A stretch of DNA of 64,000 bases from Solimonas flava DSM 18980 (GCF_000426685.1 NZ_AUFV01000002.1:372001-436000), one strand, 5' to 3'; positions 18,603 to 27,421 are shown, numbered from the stretch's first letter. The notes: a model not told the origin generated them from the letters alone. Numbers and translations: made by a program.

Positions 18603-19355
18603 ATGCGATGCCGGGCCTGGCTGCTCGCCGCCGCATGGGTCGCGCCGGCGCTCGCCGCGCCGCCCGACGATCCGCTGCGTTCGCCGGCCTGGCCGTACAT
18701 GGCGGAGCGCTACTTCGCCGGGCAGACGGTGCGCTTCGATGCGGCGGTGCGGGTGCTGATGGCGGGCGCGGCCGAGGACCCGCTGGCGGTGCCGGTGCAC
18801 GTCGATGCCGACGCGCTCGCCGACGTGCGCGAGATCCTCGTGTTCGCCGACCTCAATCCGATCACGACCATCCTGCGTTACGAGCCGAGCGAGCTGGCGC
18901 GGCCGGCGATCGGCTTTCGCTTCAAGGTCCAGCAGGCGACGCCGCTGCGGGCCGCGGTCCGCACCGGCGACGGCGTCTGGCACCTCGGCGGCGCCTGGCT
19001 CGACGCTTCCGGTGGCGGCTGCACAACGCCGAGTCAGGCCAGCGGCAGCGGTCTGTGGAAGGATCGCTTCGGCGAGATCGACGCGCGCCTGTGGCCGCGC
19101 GCCGATGGCTGGCGCCGCCTGCGTCTGCAGCTGATCCATCCGATGGACACCGGTCTGGCCGGCGGCATTCCGGCGTTCTATCTGGAAACGCTCGATCTGC
19201 GGGACGCCGACGGCCGCACGCTCGCGCATCTGCAGACCTTCGAGCCGGTGGCCGAGAACCCGCTGCTGAGTTTCGATCTGGGCGGCCGCGGCGTGGTCTC
19301 GATCCGCGGCCGCGACACCCAGGCCAACCGCTTCGCCGGCACGGTGGCGCCATGA
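18603..19355 (+). CDS. Quinoprotein-associated SoxYZ-like carrier protein
   Basis: A 250-residue exported protein. The N-terminal half resembles SoxY with a single Cys in a Gly-rich stretch (SGGGC, Cys140), which in SoxY is the swinging arm that carries sulfur. The C-terminal half resembles SoxZ (IPAFYLETLDLRD). This fused carrier is a recognised companion of PQQ dehydrogenases and of the zinc hydrolase that follows. Unlike SoxY, the Cys is internal rather than at the C-terminus. The ATG at 18603 is preferred over a TTG two codons upstream. The stop codon overlaps the next start (ATGA). Confidence 0.87.
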   Translation: MRCRAWLLAAAWVAPALAAPPDDPLRSPAWPYMAERYFAGQTVRFDAAVRVLMAGAAEDPLAVPVHVDADALADVREILVFADLNPITTILRYEPSELARPAIGFRFKVQQATPLRAAVRTGDGVWHLGGAWLDASGGGCTTPSQASGSGLWKDRFGEIDARLWPRADGWRRLRLQLIHPMDTGLAGGIPAFYLETLDLRDADGRTLAHLQTFEPVAENPLLSFDLGGRGVVSIRGRDTQANRFAGTVAP

Positions 19356-20308
19356 GGTGTCTGCCGGGTTCCAGCGCGCTGCTGGCGCTGCTGGCGTTGC
19401 TCGCCGTCGGCGCGGCGCCTGCGCAATACGACTACCGCCTCGCGCCGCAGGCGCTCGGCAACGGCGCCTACGTTTTCGTCGGCGCGCTCGAACATTTCAC
19501 ACGTGCCAACGGCGGCAACATCGTCAACACCGGCTACATCGATACGCCGGCCGGCGCCATCGTCATCGACAGCGGACCGTCGCGCCTGTACGGCGAGCAG
19601 CAGCGCGCGCTGATCGAGCGGCGCAGCGGCCGGCCGGTCGCGCGCGTCTACATCACGCACGCGCATCCCGATCATTTCTTCGGCGATCAGGCTTATGCCG
19701 GCGTTCCGGTCTATGCGCTGCCGGCGACGCGCGAGGCGATTGCTGCCAACGGCGATGCGCTGGCCGACAATCTGTACCGCCTCGTCGGCGACGCGATGCG
19801 CGGCACGCAGGCGGTCGCGCCGGGTCTGCCGGCCGGTGCCGGACGCGTCGAGGTCGGCGGTCGCGCGCTGCAGCTGATCGCGCTGGCCGGGCACACCGAC
19901 GCCGATCTCGCGGTGTTCGACGAGCGCAGCGCCACGCTCTACGCCGGCGATCTGGTCTTCCACCGGCGCACGCCGAGCACGCCGAACGCCGATCTTGCGC
20001 GCTGGCTGGCCGCGCTCGACAGGCTCGAAATGATTCCGTACAAGACGCTGGTGCCCGGCCACGGACCGGTGCTGCAGGGCCCGGAGGCGATTCGCGAGAC
20101 GCGCGACTACCTGCACTGGCTCGACGCAATGCTGCGCGAGGCGGCTGCGCGCGGCGTCGACCTGCCCGAACTCGCCGAGCTGCCGGTGCCGGCGCGCTTC
20201 GGCGATTTCGCGGTGCTGCGCGCCGAGCTGTCGCGCTCGGCGGCACATCTGTACCCGGCGCTGGAGACGCAGGCCTTGCGGCGTCTGGCGCCGGACGTGC
20301 GCGAGTAG
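19352..20308 (+). CDS. Quinoprotein relay zinc metallohydrolase
   Basis: A 318-residue metallo-beta-lactamase-fold hydrolase exported by a signal peptide (residues 1 to about 24). Zinc ligands are visible in THAHPDHFFGD (His103, His105, Asp107, His108), LAGHTDAD, LYAGDLVF and PGHGPV. It is translationally coupled to the SoxYZ-like carrier, and this pairing is characteristic of quinoprotein gene sets. The substrate is unknown; by analogy with SoxB-like steps it may cleave a group from the carrier Cys. Confidence 0.9.
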   Translation: MRCLPGSSALLALLALLAVGAAPAQYDYRLAPQALGNGAYVFVGALEHFTRANGGNIVNTGYIDTPAGAIVIDSGPSRLYGEQQRALIERRSGRPVARVYITHAHPDHFFGDQAYAGVPVYALPATREAIAANGDALADNLYRLVGDAMRGTQAVAPGLPAGAGRVEVGGRALQLIALAGHTDADLAVFDERSATLYAGDLVFHRRTPSTPNADLARWLAALDRLEMIPYKTLVPGHGPVLQGPEAIRETRDYLHWLDAMLREAAARGVDLPELAELPVPARFGDFAVLRAELSRSAAHLYPALETQALRRLAPDVRE

Positions 20309-20361
20309 AAAACGACAACATCGCCGGCCGCGCTGCGCCGGTGTCACAAGGAGGGGAAACG

Positions 20362-20760
20362 ATGCAATGGCTGGGACTGTGGGGCGCTTACGCGCCCGTC
20401 TACCTCAAGGTGCTGGTGATCGGCACGACGCTGGCGTTCGCGCTGCCGATCTTCCTGGTGCCGCTGCACTGGGCGCGCGCCATGCAGTGGCGCATCCCGG
20501 AGCATACCGATCTGGCCGTCTACTTCGGGCGCTGCCTCGGCGCCTTCATCCTGATCTTCGAATGGCTGGCCTGGCGCGCCGCGCACGGCCACGACATCGA
20601 GGTCGTGTTCCGCATGCTGCTGGCGATCACCGGTTCGATGGTGCTGGTGCACATCTACGGCGCGCTGCGCCGCATCCAGCCGTGGACCGAGACGCTGGAG
20701 ATCGGCTTCTACGCCGGGCTGTTCGCGCTCAGCGTGCTGTTCTATCCGCTGGCGACCTGA
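20362..20760 (+). CDS. Small four-helix membrane protein of the quinoprotein cluster
   Basis: A 132-residue protein with four predicted membrane helices (about 13-35, 55-72, 81-100 and 111-130) and a conserved-looking loop with His residues (WRAAHGHDIE). AAGGAGGGG gives an excellent ribosome binding site before the ATG. I do not recognise the family. Its place directly after the zinc hydrolase suggests a membrane partner of the relay genes, perhaps an electron-transfer or anchoring subunit; this is inference only. Confidence 0.75.
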   Translation: MQWLGLWGAYAPVYLKVLVIGTTLAFALPIFLVPLHWARAMQWRIPEHTDLAVYFGRCLGAFILIFEWLAWRAAHGHDIEVVFRMLLAITGSMVLVHIYGALRRIQPWTETLEIGFYAGLFALSVLFYPLAT

Positions 20761-20998
20761 TCCGGCATCGCCGGCGTCGGGCGGCCGTCGCGGCGCTGTC
20801 CGCTGCCGGCGACGGCAGCCGCAACGAACCCGGCTACGGCGCCTGTGTCGACCGTCCGGGGCGCCGCAGTCGCGATCGTCGAGGACTGCAGGCGCCGCCG
20901 GAGCGACGTCTGCTCGATGATCGGGCCGGCCCGGCTGGCGGCGGACGTTGCCTGCACCGGTATCGCCCGGGCCTGGGCGGCACGCGCCGGGCGTGCTT

Positions 20999-22258
20999 TC
21001 AGCCGAAGCTGTCGCGCAACAGCTGTGCCTGCCAGCCCTCGGCGTGGCGCGCCTCGAGTTCGCGCAGCGCCGGGTCGGCGTGCGCCGGGCTCAGTCCTGA
21101 CGACAGCTCGTTGAGACGGCCGCCGACGGCGCGATAGCTGCCGGAGATCGACAGCGCGTAATCCGGAGCGAGCAGGCTGTAACAGGTATTGAGCAGCAGC
21201 GCCGCCGGCGGCGTTTCGCCGGCGAGCCGGTGCGCGATCGCCAGCGCGCAGGCCTTGCCCTGATTGTTGGCGGCGAACGCCGACTTCGGCATCGGCGCGG
21301 CGATGCAGGCGTCGCCGAGCACGTGGATGCCGGGATGGCGCGTCGACTCGAACCCGAGCGGCTCCACCGGACACCAGCCCGACGCGTCGGCGAGATCGGC
21401 GTCGCGCGCGAACGCGGCGGCGCGCTGCGGCGGGATCAGGCTGAGCAGCGCGGCGTGCACCGTCTCGCCACCGGCCAGGTGCACGCGGCGTGCCGCGACG
21501 TCGACGGCGACGACGGCGCCGCCCTGCGCGCGCGGCCACCACTCGATCATGCCTGGATACAGCGCGTTCCAGCTCGCCATGAAGGCGGCGCGCTTGGAGA
21601 AGTCGTCCTTGGCGTCGGCGATGACGATGCGGCGGCGCAGGCCGCGTCGCTGCGCGTGCCAGGCGAACAGGCTGGCGCGCTCGTAGGGGCCGGGCGGGCA
21701 GCGGTACGGATTCGGCGGCGCGGCGATCAGCACGGTCGCGCCGTCGGGCAGCGCGTCGAGCTGCGCGCGCAGCCGCGCGAACTGGCCGTCGATCCGCCAC
21801 GCGTGCGGCACGGCATCGCTGTTCGCGGCGCTGAGTCCGTCGATGGCCTCGTAGACGAAGTCGATGCCGGGGGCGACGACGATGCGCTCGGCGCGCAGGC
21901 GCCGGCCATCGGCGAGGCGCAGCTCGCGCGCGACCGGATCGAGCGCGACCGCCGCTTGCGCGAACCAGCGGATGCCGTGGCGGCGCAGGCCGTCGCCGGG
22001 CCGCGCGCGGATGCGCTCGGGGCCGATCAGGCCGGCGAGCGCGGCGTTGGAGAACGGCCCGGTCAGGAACGTGCCGCGCGGCTCGACGACGGCGAGTTCC
22101 AGCGCCGGCGCGATGCGGCGCAGCGCCAGCGCGCAGCTGGCGCCGGCGAAACCGCCGCCGACGATCACGACGCGCGCCGAGGCTGCACGCACGGCGGCCG
22201 GCAGCGCCACCGTCGCCAGCGCCGCGAAGCCGCCGAGCAGCTGGCGCCGGGTCGTCAC
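20999..22258 (-). CDS. fccB: Flavocytochrome c sulfide dehydrogenase-like flavoprotein
   Basis: A 419-residue FAD protein of the FccB family. A twin-arginine signal (TTRRQLLGG) directs folded export. The FAD-binding VVIVGGGFAGASC follows at about 30. The family's redox-active cysteines are present as Cys187 (PYRCPPGPYER) and Cys359 (NTCYSLL), and the C-terminal FCSD domain is complete. The GTG start at 22258 overlaps the stop codon of the cytochrome gene (GTGA), so the two subunits are coupled. FccB oxidises sulfide in sulfur bacteria; next to a SoxYZ-like carrier and a PQQ dehydrogenase it may instead accept electrons from a thiol carrier. Confidence 0.9.
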   Translation of the reverse strand: MTTRRQLLGGFAALATVALPAAVRAASARVVIVGGGFAGASCALALRRIAPALELAVVEPRGTFLTGPFSNAALAGLIGPERIRARPGDGLRRHGIRWFAQAAVALDPVARELRLADGRRLRAERIVVAPGIDFVYEAIDGLSAANSDAVPHAWRIDGQFARLRAQLDALPDGATVLIAAPPNPYRCPPGPYERASLFAWHAQRRGLRRRIVIADAKDDFSKRAAFMASWNALYPGMIEWWPRAQGGAVVAVDVAARRVHLAGGETVHAALLSLIPPQRAAAFARDADLADASGWCPVEPLGFESTRHPGIHVLGDACIAAPMPKSAFAANNQGKACALAIAHRLAGETPPAALLLNTCYSLLAPDYALSISGSYRAVGGRLNELSSGLSPAHADPALRELEARHAEGWQAQLLRDSFG

Positions 22259-22566
22259 GGCGCGCCGCCGCGCTCGCAGGCGATCGCGGCGGCGAGCGCC
22301 TGCAGGGTCTGATCGTCGAGGCCGGCGAGCAGGCGCGGCATCACCGTGCCGGTGTACGGCGCGTCGCGCAGGCGTGCGAGCCGCGCGTACAAGGCCGGGG
22401 CCGGAGCGCGCGGCAGTGCCGGCAGTGCGTCCGGCGCCGCGCCATGGCAGCTGCCGCAGCCGAGGCTCAGCTCGGGGTTCGGGCAGGCGCCGGACGCGGC
22501 CGCCGCCGGCAGCGGCGCCAGCGCACAGCTTCCGAACAGCAGGGCGGCAGGCAGACGCAACAGCAT
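22255..22566 (-). CDS. fccA: Small cytochrome c, flavocytochrome c haem subunit
   Basis: A 103-residue monohaem cytochrome c with a signal peptide (about 1-25), the haem motif CGSCH (37-41) and a likely axial Met in YTGTVMPRLL. It resembles the haem subunit of flavocytochrome c and is coupled to the flavoprotein gene by a 4-base overlap. It would take electrons from FccB and pass them to the respiratory chain. A 20-bp inverted repeat similar to the sigma54 enhancer repeats lies upstream. Confidence 0.87.
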   Translation of the reverse strand: MLLRLPAALLFGSCALAPLPAAAASGACPNPELSLGCGSCHGAAPDALPALPRAPAPALYARLARLRDAPYTGTVMPRLLAGLDDQTLQALAAAIACERGGAP

Positions 22567-22629
22567 GGCCGGGATGCTTGCGGAATCGGCGCTCCGGCGC
22601 AACGCATGCCGCCGGCGGTACGCCCGGCG

Positions 22630-22649
22630 CTGTCGCGTAAACGGGACAG
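22630..22649. promoter_or_regulatory. Inverted repeat resembling the enhancer repeats, upstream of fccA
   Basis: CTGTCGCGTAAACGGGACAG has the same 8-4-8 design and outer arms (CTGTC/GACAG) as the three repeats of the PQQ genes, but a different centre. I found no correctly spaced -24/-12 element between it and the fccA start, so it may act with another sigma factor or be coincidental. Confidence 0.4.
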
Positions 22650-22805
22650 TACCGGGTGCTTCGCCGGGCCGCGCGCGGGGCCGAGCCGCCCGGACGGGGG
22701 ACGGCTCGCAGTTGCCCCTGCCGGCCAGCATCGGTAATGTTTTTCATTTCTCGGCCGGCGACCGCCGGCGCGTCCCCCCGTTTCACCCTTTGGTTCCAGA
22801 AACTT

Positions 22806-23258
22806 ATGTCGGATATCGCGGCTCTGCTGAAGAGCGAAATCACCCGCCTGTCGAAGAAGGTCGTGCGCCAGCAGGCGGCGTCGCTGCAGAAGGCCAGCAC
22901 GGCGCACCGGCGGCAGCTCGCGGCGCTGAAGAAGCAGGTCGGCGACCTTCAGAAGGAAGTGACGCGGCTGCGCCGCGCTGCGGCGAACGCTGTGCCGGAC
23001 GTCGAGGCCGACGCGCCGGGGCGCAAGCTGCGCTTCGTCGCCAAGGGGCTGAAGCCGCTGCGCACGCGCCTGGGCGTCAGCGCCCGCGAGTTCGGGCTGC
23101 TGATCGGCGTCAGCGAGCAGGCGGTCTACAACTGGGAAACGCGCCGGGCGACGCCGCGCGCCGCCCAGCTCGAGAAGATCGCCGAACTGCGCGGCGTCGG
23201 CAAGAAGGAAGTGCGCGCGCGGCTCGCCGCGCTGGAAGGCGAAGCGGCCGAGGCTTGA
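22806..23258 (+). CDS. Coiled-coil protein with C-terminal XRE-like helix-turn-helix
   Basis: A 150-residue basic protein. Residues about 10-65 form a Lys/Arg-rich coiled coil (SLQKASTAHRRQLAALKKQV). Residues about 85-125 form an XRE-like helix-turn-helix (SAREFGLLIGVSEQAVYNWE). The order, with dimerisation helix first and DNA-binding domain last, is unusual for XRE regulators and could suit a nucleoid-associated or local regulator. No function is recognised. It stands alone, facing the convergent czc operon. Confidence 0.75.
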   Translation: MSDIAALLKSEITRLSKKVVRQQAASLQKASTAHRRQLAALKKQVGDLQKEVTRLRRAAANAVPDVEADAPGRKLRFVAKGLKPLRTRLGVSAREFGLLIGVSEQAVYNWETRRATPRAAQLEKIAELRGVGKKEVRARLAALEGEAAEA

Positions 23259-23265
23259 TCGGCCC

Positions 23266-23286
23266 GGCTCCGGAGAGTCCGGAGCC
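23266..23286 (+). terminator. Hairpin after the helix-turn-helix gene
   Basis: A perfect 9-base stem GGCTCCGGA / TCCGGAGCC with loop GAG begins 8 bases after the stop codon. No T-run follows, so termination strength is uncertain. Confidence 0.5.
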
Positions 23287-23323
23287 TATCGCGGGCGGCG
23301 CCCGTCGCCCGCGAAGCTCGACC

Positions 23324-23382
23324 AAAACGAAAAAGGCCGGTGCAGCGTCGGCGGCCTTGCGGCCCTCGGCGCTGCACCGGCC
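23324..23382 (-). terminator. Intrinsic terminator of the czc operon
   Basis: On the minus strand a 13-base perfect stem (GGCCGGTGCAGCG with its complement) containing a second inner hairpin is followed by TTTTTCGTTTT. It begins 13 bases after the czcA stop codon and is a good rho-independent terminator. Confidence 0.8.
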
Positions 23383-23394
23383 CGCTTGCGGCCG

Positions 23395-26300
23395 TCAGTC
23401 CGTATCGCGGCGGTGCGCGGCCTGATACAGCGCCGGCAGCACCAGCAGGCTCAGGATCGTCGCCGAGATGATGCCGCCGATGACGACCGTCGCCAGCGGC
23501 CGCTGCACTTCGGCGCCAGTGCCGGTGTTGAGCGCCATCGGCAGGAAGCCCAGCGACGCCACCAGCGCCACCATCAGGATCGGCCGCAGCCGTGACAGCG
23601 CGCCTTCGGTGATCGCTTCGTTGAGCGGCCGGCTCTGCGACAGCAGGTTGCGGAACATCGCGACCATCACCACGCCGGTCAGCACGGCGACGCCGGACAG
23701 CGTGATGAAGCCGACGCCGGCCGAGATCGACAGCGGAATGTCGCGCAGCCAGAGGGCGATGATGCCGCCGGTCAGCGCCAGCGGCACGCCCGAAAACACC
23801 AGCAGCGCGTCCTTGACCGACGAGAACGTCAGGTACAGCAGGCCGAAGATCATCAGCAGCGAGATCGGCACGACGATCATCAGGCGGTTGGCCGCCGAAG
23901 ACAGCTGCTCGAACGTGCCGCCCCAGCTCACGTAGTAGCCGGTCGGCAGCTTGATGCCGGATTCGACCGCGGTGCGCGCTTCGGTGACGAAGCCGCCGAG
24001 ATCGCGGCCGCGCACGTTGGCGGTGACGACGACGCGGCGCTTGCCGTTCTCGCGCGAGATCTGGTTCGGGCCGAGCGTGCGCTCGATTTTCGCGACCTCG
24101 GACAGCGGCACGTAGCCGCCGCCCGGCAGCGGCACCGGCAGGCGCGCGAGCGCCGCCGGATCGGTGCGCGCCGCCTCGGGCAGGCGCACCACGACCGCGA
24201 AGCGCGCGTCGCCCTCGAAGATCGTGCCGGCGCCGCTGCCGCCGACGGCGGTGGCGACCAGATCCTGCACGTCGGCGACGCGTACTCCGTAGCGCGCCAG
24301 CTGCGCGCGGTCCGGCAGTACCGCCAGCATCGGCAGGCCGCTGGCCTGCTCGACTTTGACGTCGGCGGCGCCGGCGATGCCGCCGATGCGCGCGGCGATG
24401 CGGTTGGCGAGCCGCTGCAGGGTGTCGAGATCGTCGCCGAACACCTTGATCGCGACGTCCGAGCGCACGCCCGAGATCAGCTCGTTGAAGCGCATCTGGA
24501 TCGGCTGCGTGAAGCTGTACGCCGCGCCGGGCACCGCGTTGACGGCGGCGGCCAGTTCGTCGATCAGCTGCGCTTTCGGCTTGTCCGGGTTCGGCCATTC
24601 CTCGTGCGGCTTGAGCATCACGAAGGTGTCGGTCTCGCCCGGCGACATCGGGTCGGTCGCCGCCTCGTTGGTGCCGGTGCGCGCGAACACCAGGCGCACT
24701 TCCGGCACCTCGAGCAGCGCGGTGTTGACGAGCTTCTGCGTCGCCACCGCCTGCTCGATGCCGATGCCCGGGATGCGGGTCGGCTGGATGACGACGTCAC
24801 CCTCGTCGAGGTTGGGGATGAACTCGGCGCCGAGCCGCGTCACCAGCCAGCCACAGGCCAGCGTCAGCGCCACGGCGCCGCCGAGCACCAGCGGACGGTG
24901 CGTCAGCGCCCAGTTCAGCATCGGCGCATAGACGCGCTTGGCGCCGCGCACCAGCACGTTGTCCTTCTCCGAGATCGGGCCGGTCAGCAGGATCGCGACC
25001 AGCGCCGGCACCAGCGTCACCGACAGCAGCAGCGCGGCGAGCAGGGCGATGATCACGGTCAGCGCCATCGGATGGAACATCTTGCCCTCGACGCCGGTGA
25101 GGGCGAGGATCGGCAGGTTCACCAGCACCACGACCAGCACGCTGACCAGACTGGGGCGGAACACCTCGCCGGTCGCCTCGTGCACGACGGCGAGCCGGTG
25201 GCGCAGCGGCAGCACGCCGCCGCGCTCGTGCTGCGCGTGTCCGAGCCGCATCAGGCAGTTCTCGACGATGATCACCGAACCGTCGACGATCAGGCCGAAG
25301 TCGAGCGCGCCGAGGCTCATCAGGTTGGCGCTGATGTCGCCGCTGACCATGCCGGTGAAGGTCATCAGCAGCGACAGCGGGATCACCAGCGCAGTCAGCA
25401 GCGCGGCGCGCAGATTGCCGAGCATCACGAACAGCACCACGACGACCAGCACCGCACCTTCGATGAGGTTCTTCTGCACGGTGGCGACGGTCTTGCCGAC
25501 CAGCACGGTGCGGTCGTAGACGGTGACCGCCTCGACGCCTTCGGGCAGGCGGCCGCGGATCTCGTCGAGTTTGGCGGCAACGCGACGGGCGACGATGCGG
25601 CTGTTCTCGCCGATCAGCATGAACGCCGTCGACAGGACCGTCTCCTCGGTGCCGAGCTGCGCGGCGCCGGTGCGCAGCGGACCGCCGAGGCTGACCTCGG
25701 CGACGTCGGCGACCGTGACCGGCACGCCGTTGCGCGTGGCGACGACGACGCGGCGCAGGTCATCGAGCCCGCGTAGCTCGCCGGGCACGCGCACCAGCAG
25801 CTGTTCGCCGTAGCGCTCGATGTAGCCGGCGCCGCGGCTGCCGTTCGACGCGATCAGCGCCATGCGCAGATCGTCGAGGCTCAGCTGCTGGGCCAGCAGC
25901 CGCGCCGGATCGGGCAGCACGTGGAACTCCTTGACGCGGCCGCCGATGGTGTCGACTTCGGTGATGCCGGAGGTCTGCCGCAGCTGCGGCCGCACGATCC
26001 AGTCCTGGATCGTGCGCAGCGCGGTGGCGTCATACGGCGTGCCGTCCGACTGGCGCGCGTCGGGCTTGGCGCGCAGCGCGTACATGAAGATCTCGCCGAG
26101 ACCGGTCGCGATCGGGCCGAGCGAGACTTCGGCGTCGGCCGGCAGGCTGGAGCGGACGTCGATCAGGCGCTCGTTGACGAGCTGGCGGGCCAGATAGATG
26201 TTGGTGCCGTCCTCGAACACCGCGGTGATCGTCGCCAGGCCGTACTTGGAGATCGAGCGCGTCTGTTTGAGGCCGGGCATGCCGCCGAGCGCGGTTTCGA

Positions 26301-26505
26301 TCGGGAAGGTGACGCGGCGTTCCGTTTCGAGCGGCGAATAGCCGGGCGCACGCGCCGCGACCATCACCTGCACATTGGTGATGTCCGGTACCGCGTCGAC
26401 CGGCAGGCGCTGGTACGAGAACACGCCGATCGCCGCCAGCAGCAGGGCCAGCAGCACCATCATCCATCGCCGCGTGACGGCGAGGTGGAGCAGGGAGTCG
26501 ATCAT
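23395..26505 (-). CDS. czcA: CzcA-family heavy-metal RND efflux pump
   Basis: A 1036-residue inner-membrane proton antiporter of the HME-RND family. It has the N-terminal helix, two large periplasmic loops (about 35-335 and 560-860) and twelve membrane helices. The signature DFGLIVDGSVIIVEN in helix 4 carries the charged residues that drive proton-coupled divalent cation export (the Co/Zn/Cd type rather than the Cu/Ag type, by resemblance). It forms a tripartite pump with the periplasmic and outer-membrane components encoded just upstream. Only 4 bases separate it from czcB. Confidence 0.95.
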   Translation of the reverse strand: MIDSLLHLAVTRRWMMVLLALLLAAIGVFSYQRLPVDAVPDITNVQVMVAARAPGYSPLETERRVTFPIETALGGMPGLKQTRSISKYGLATITAVFEDGTNIYLARQLVNERLIDVRSSLPADAEVSLGPIATGLGEIFMYALRAKPDARQSDGTPYDATALRTIQDWIVRPQLRQTSGITEVDTIGGRVKEFHVLPDPARLLAQQLSLDDLRMALIASNGSRGAGYIERYGEQLLVRVPGELRGLDDLRRVVVATRNGVPVTVADVAEVSLGGPLRTGAAQLGTEETVLSTAFMLIGENSRIVARRVAAKLDEIRGRLPEGVEAVTVYDRTVLVGKTVATVQKNLIEGAVLVVVVLFVMLGNLRAALLTALVIPLSLLMTFTGMVSGDISANLMSLGALDFGLIVDGSVIIVENCLMRLGHAQHERGGVLPLRHRLAVVHEATGEVFRPSLVSVLVVVLVNLPILALTGVEGKMFHPMALTVIIALLAALLLSVTLVPALVAILLTGPISEKDNVLVRGAKRVYAPMLNWALTHRPLVLGGAVALTLACGWLVTRLGAEFIPNLDEGDVVIQPTRIPGIGIEQAVATQKLVNTALLEVPEVRLVFARTGTNEAATDPMSPGETDTFVMLKPHEEWPNPDKPKAQLIDELAAAVNAVPGAAYSFTQPIQMRFNELISGVRSDVAIKVFGDDLDTLQRLANRIAARIGGIAGAADVKVEQASGLPMLAVLPDRAQLARYGVRVADVQDLVATAVGGSGAGTIFEGDARFAVVVRLPEAARTDPAALARLPVPLPGGGYVPLSEVAKIERTLGPNQISRENGKRRVVVTANVRGRDLGGFVTEARTAVESGIKLPTGYYVSWGGTFEQLSSAANRLMIVVPISLLMIFGLLYLTFSSVKDALLVFSGVPLALTGGIIALWLRDIPLSISAGVGFITLSGVAVLTGVVMVAMFRNLLSQSRPLNEAITEGALSRLRPILMVALVASLGFLPMALNTGTGAEVQRPLATVVIGGIISATILSLLVLPALYQAAHRRDTD

Positions 26506-26509
26506 GGGT

Positions 26510-27421
26510 TCACTCCTCGCTCTTGGCCTGCCACTGCGACTTCAGCAAGAAGCTGTTGCCGACCACGACGCGCTCGCCGGCGGCGAGGCCCTCGCGCACT
26601 TCCGCGTAATGGCGGTCCTGCGCGCCGAGCACGACGGCGCGCGCGACGAAACCGCCGTCGCGCTCGACGAACACGCTGCTGCGACCCTCCAGCTCCTGCA
26701 GCGCCGATTGCGGCACGGCGAGCGCGACGGCGTGCTCGGCGGTGATCAGCTCGGCGCTGACGAACTGGCCCGGGCGCCAGCGGCCGTCGGCGTTGTCGAG
26801 CGTCGCGCGCACGCGCACGCTGCGGCGCTGCGGATCGCTCTCCGGCGCCACGTAGTCGACGCGGGCGCGCGTCGCCTCGCTGCCGCGCTCGGCGTAGAGA
26901 TCGACGGGCTGGCCGACGCTGACGCGCCCGGCGTCGTGCGGGAACACCGCCAGCTCGGCCCAGACCTTCGACAGGTCGCCGATCAGGAACAGCGTCTGGT
27001 CGCCGAGCGACTCGCCGTCGTTGACCTGGCGGTCGAGGATGCGGCCGCCGATCGGCGCGGTGATGCGATAGGGCTCGAGGCTGTCGTTCGATTCGACCAC
27101 CAGCAGGGTCTCTCCGGCGGCGACGCGGTCGCCGATGTTCTTGGTGACCTTGCGGGCGATGCCGGGGTAGCGCGCGGCGACGCGGCGGATGTGGTCGGCG
27201 GCCGGCGCGATCTCGCCGTAGACGCTCAGCACGTCGGCGATCGTCTGCGGGCCGGCCGGCGCGACTTCGACGCCGGCCTCGCGGCGGTGCGCCTCGTCGA
27301 GCTGGATGACCAGTTCGGTCGCGGCCGCCGGCGTGGCGATCGCGGCCGGCGGGGCGTCGCCGCCGCAGGCGCTGAGCAGGGCGGCGAGCGCGATGCTGGT
27401 GAGAGCAAGAGTGTGGTTCAT
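26510..27421 (-). CDS. czcB: CzcB-family periplasmic adaptor
   Basis: A 303-residue membrane-fusion protein. It begins with a lipoprotein-type signal (LAALLSACG), so it is probably anchored by Cys19 to the inner membrane. A short hairpin and barrel-sandwich domain follow (YPGIARKVTKNIGDRVAAGE and APIGGRILDRQVNDGESLG), then beta-barrel and membrane-proximal domains. It links CzcA to the outer-membrane channel. The start codon overlaps the stop codon of czcC (ATGA). Confidence 0.93.
   Translation of the reverse strand: MNHTLALTSIALAALLSACGGDAPPAAIATPAAATELVIQLDEAHRREAGVEVAPAGPQTIADVLSVYGEIAPAADHIRRVAARYPGIARKVTKNIGDRVAAGETLLVVESNDSLEPYRITAPIGGRILDRQVNDGESLGDQTLFLIGDLSKVWAELAVFPHDAGRVSVGQPVDLYAERGSEATRARVDYVAPESDPQRRSVRVRATLDNADGRWRPGQFVSAELITAEHAVALAVPQSALQELEGRSSVFVERDGGFVARAVVLGAQDRHYAEVREGLAAGERVVVGNSFLLKSQWQAKSEE

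Noticed and set aside
20761-20998. A hidden gene between the four-helix protein and fccB
   Set aside because: No frame shows a start with ribosome binding site or protein-like composition; I see nothing definite in this gap.
22567-22640. A -24/-12 promoter for fccA
   Set aside because: GG and GC pairs are present on the minus strand, but their spacing is two bases too short or one base too long.
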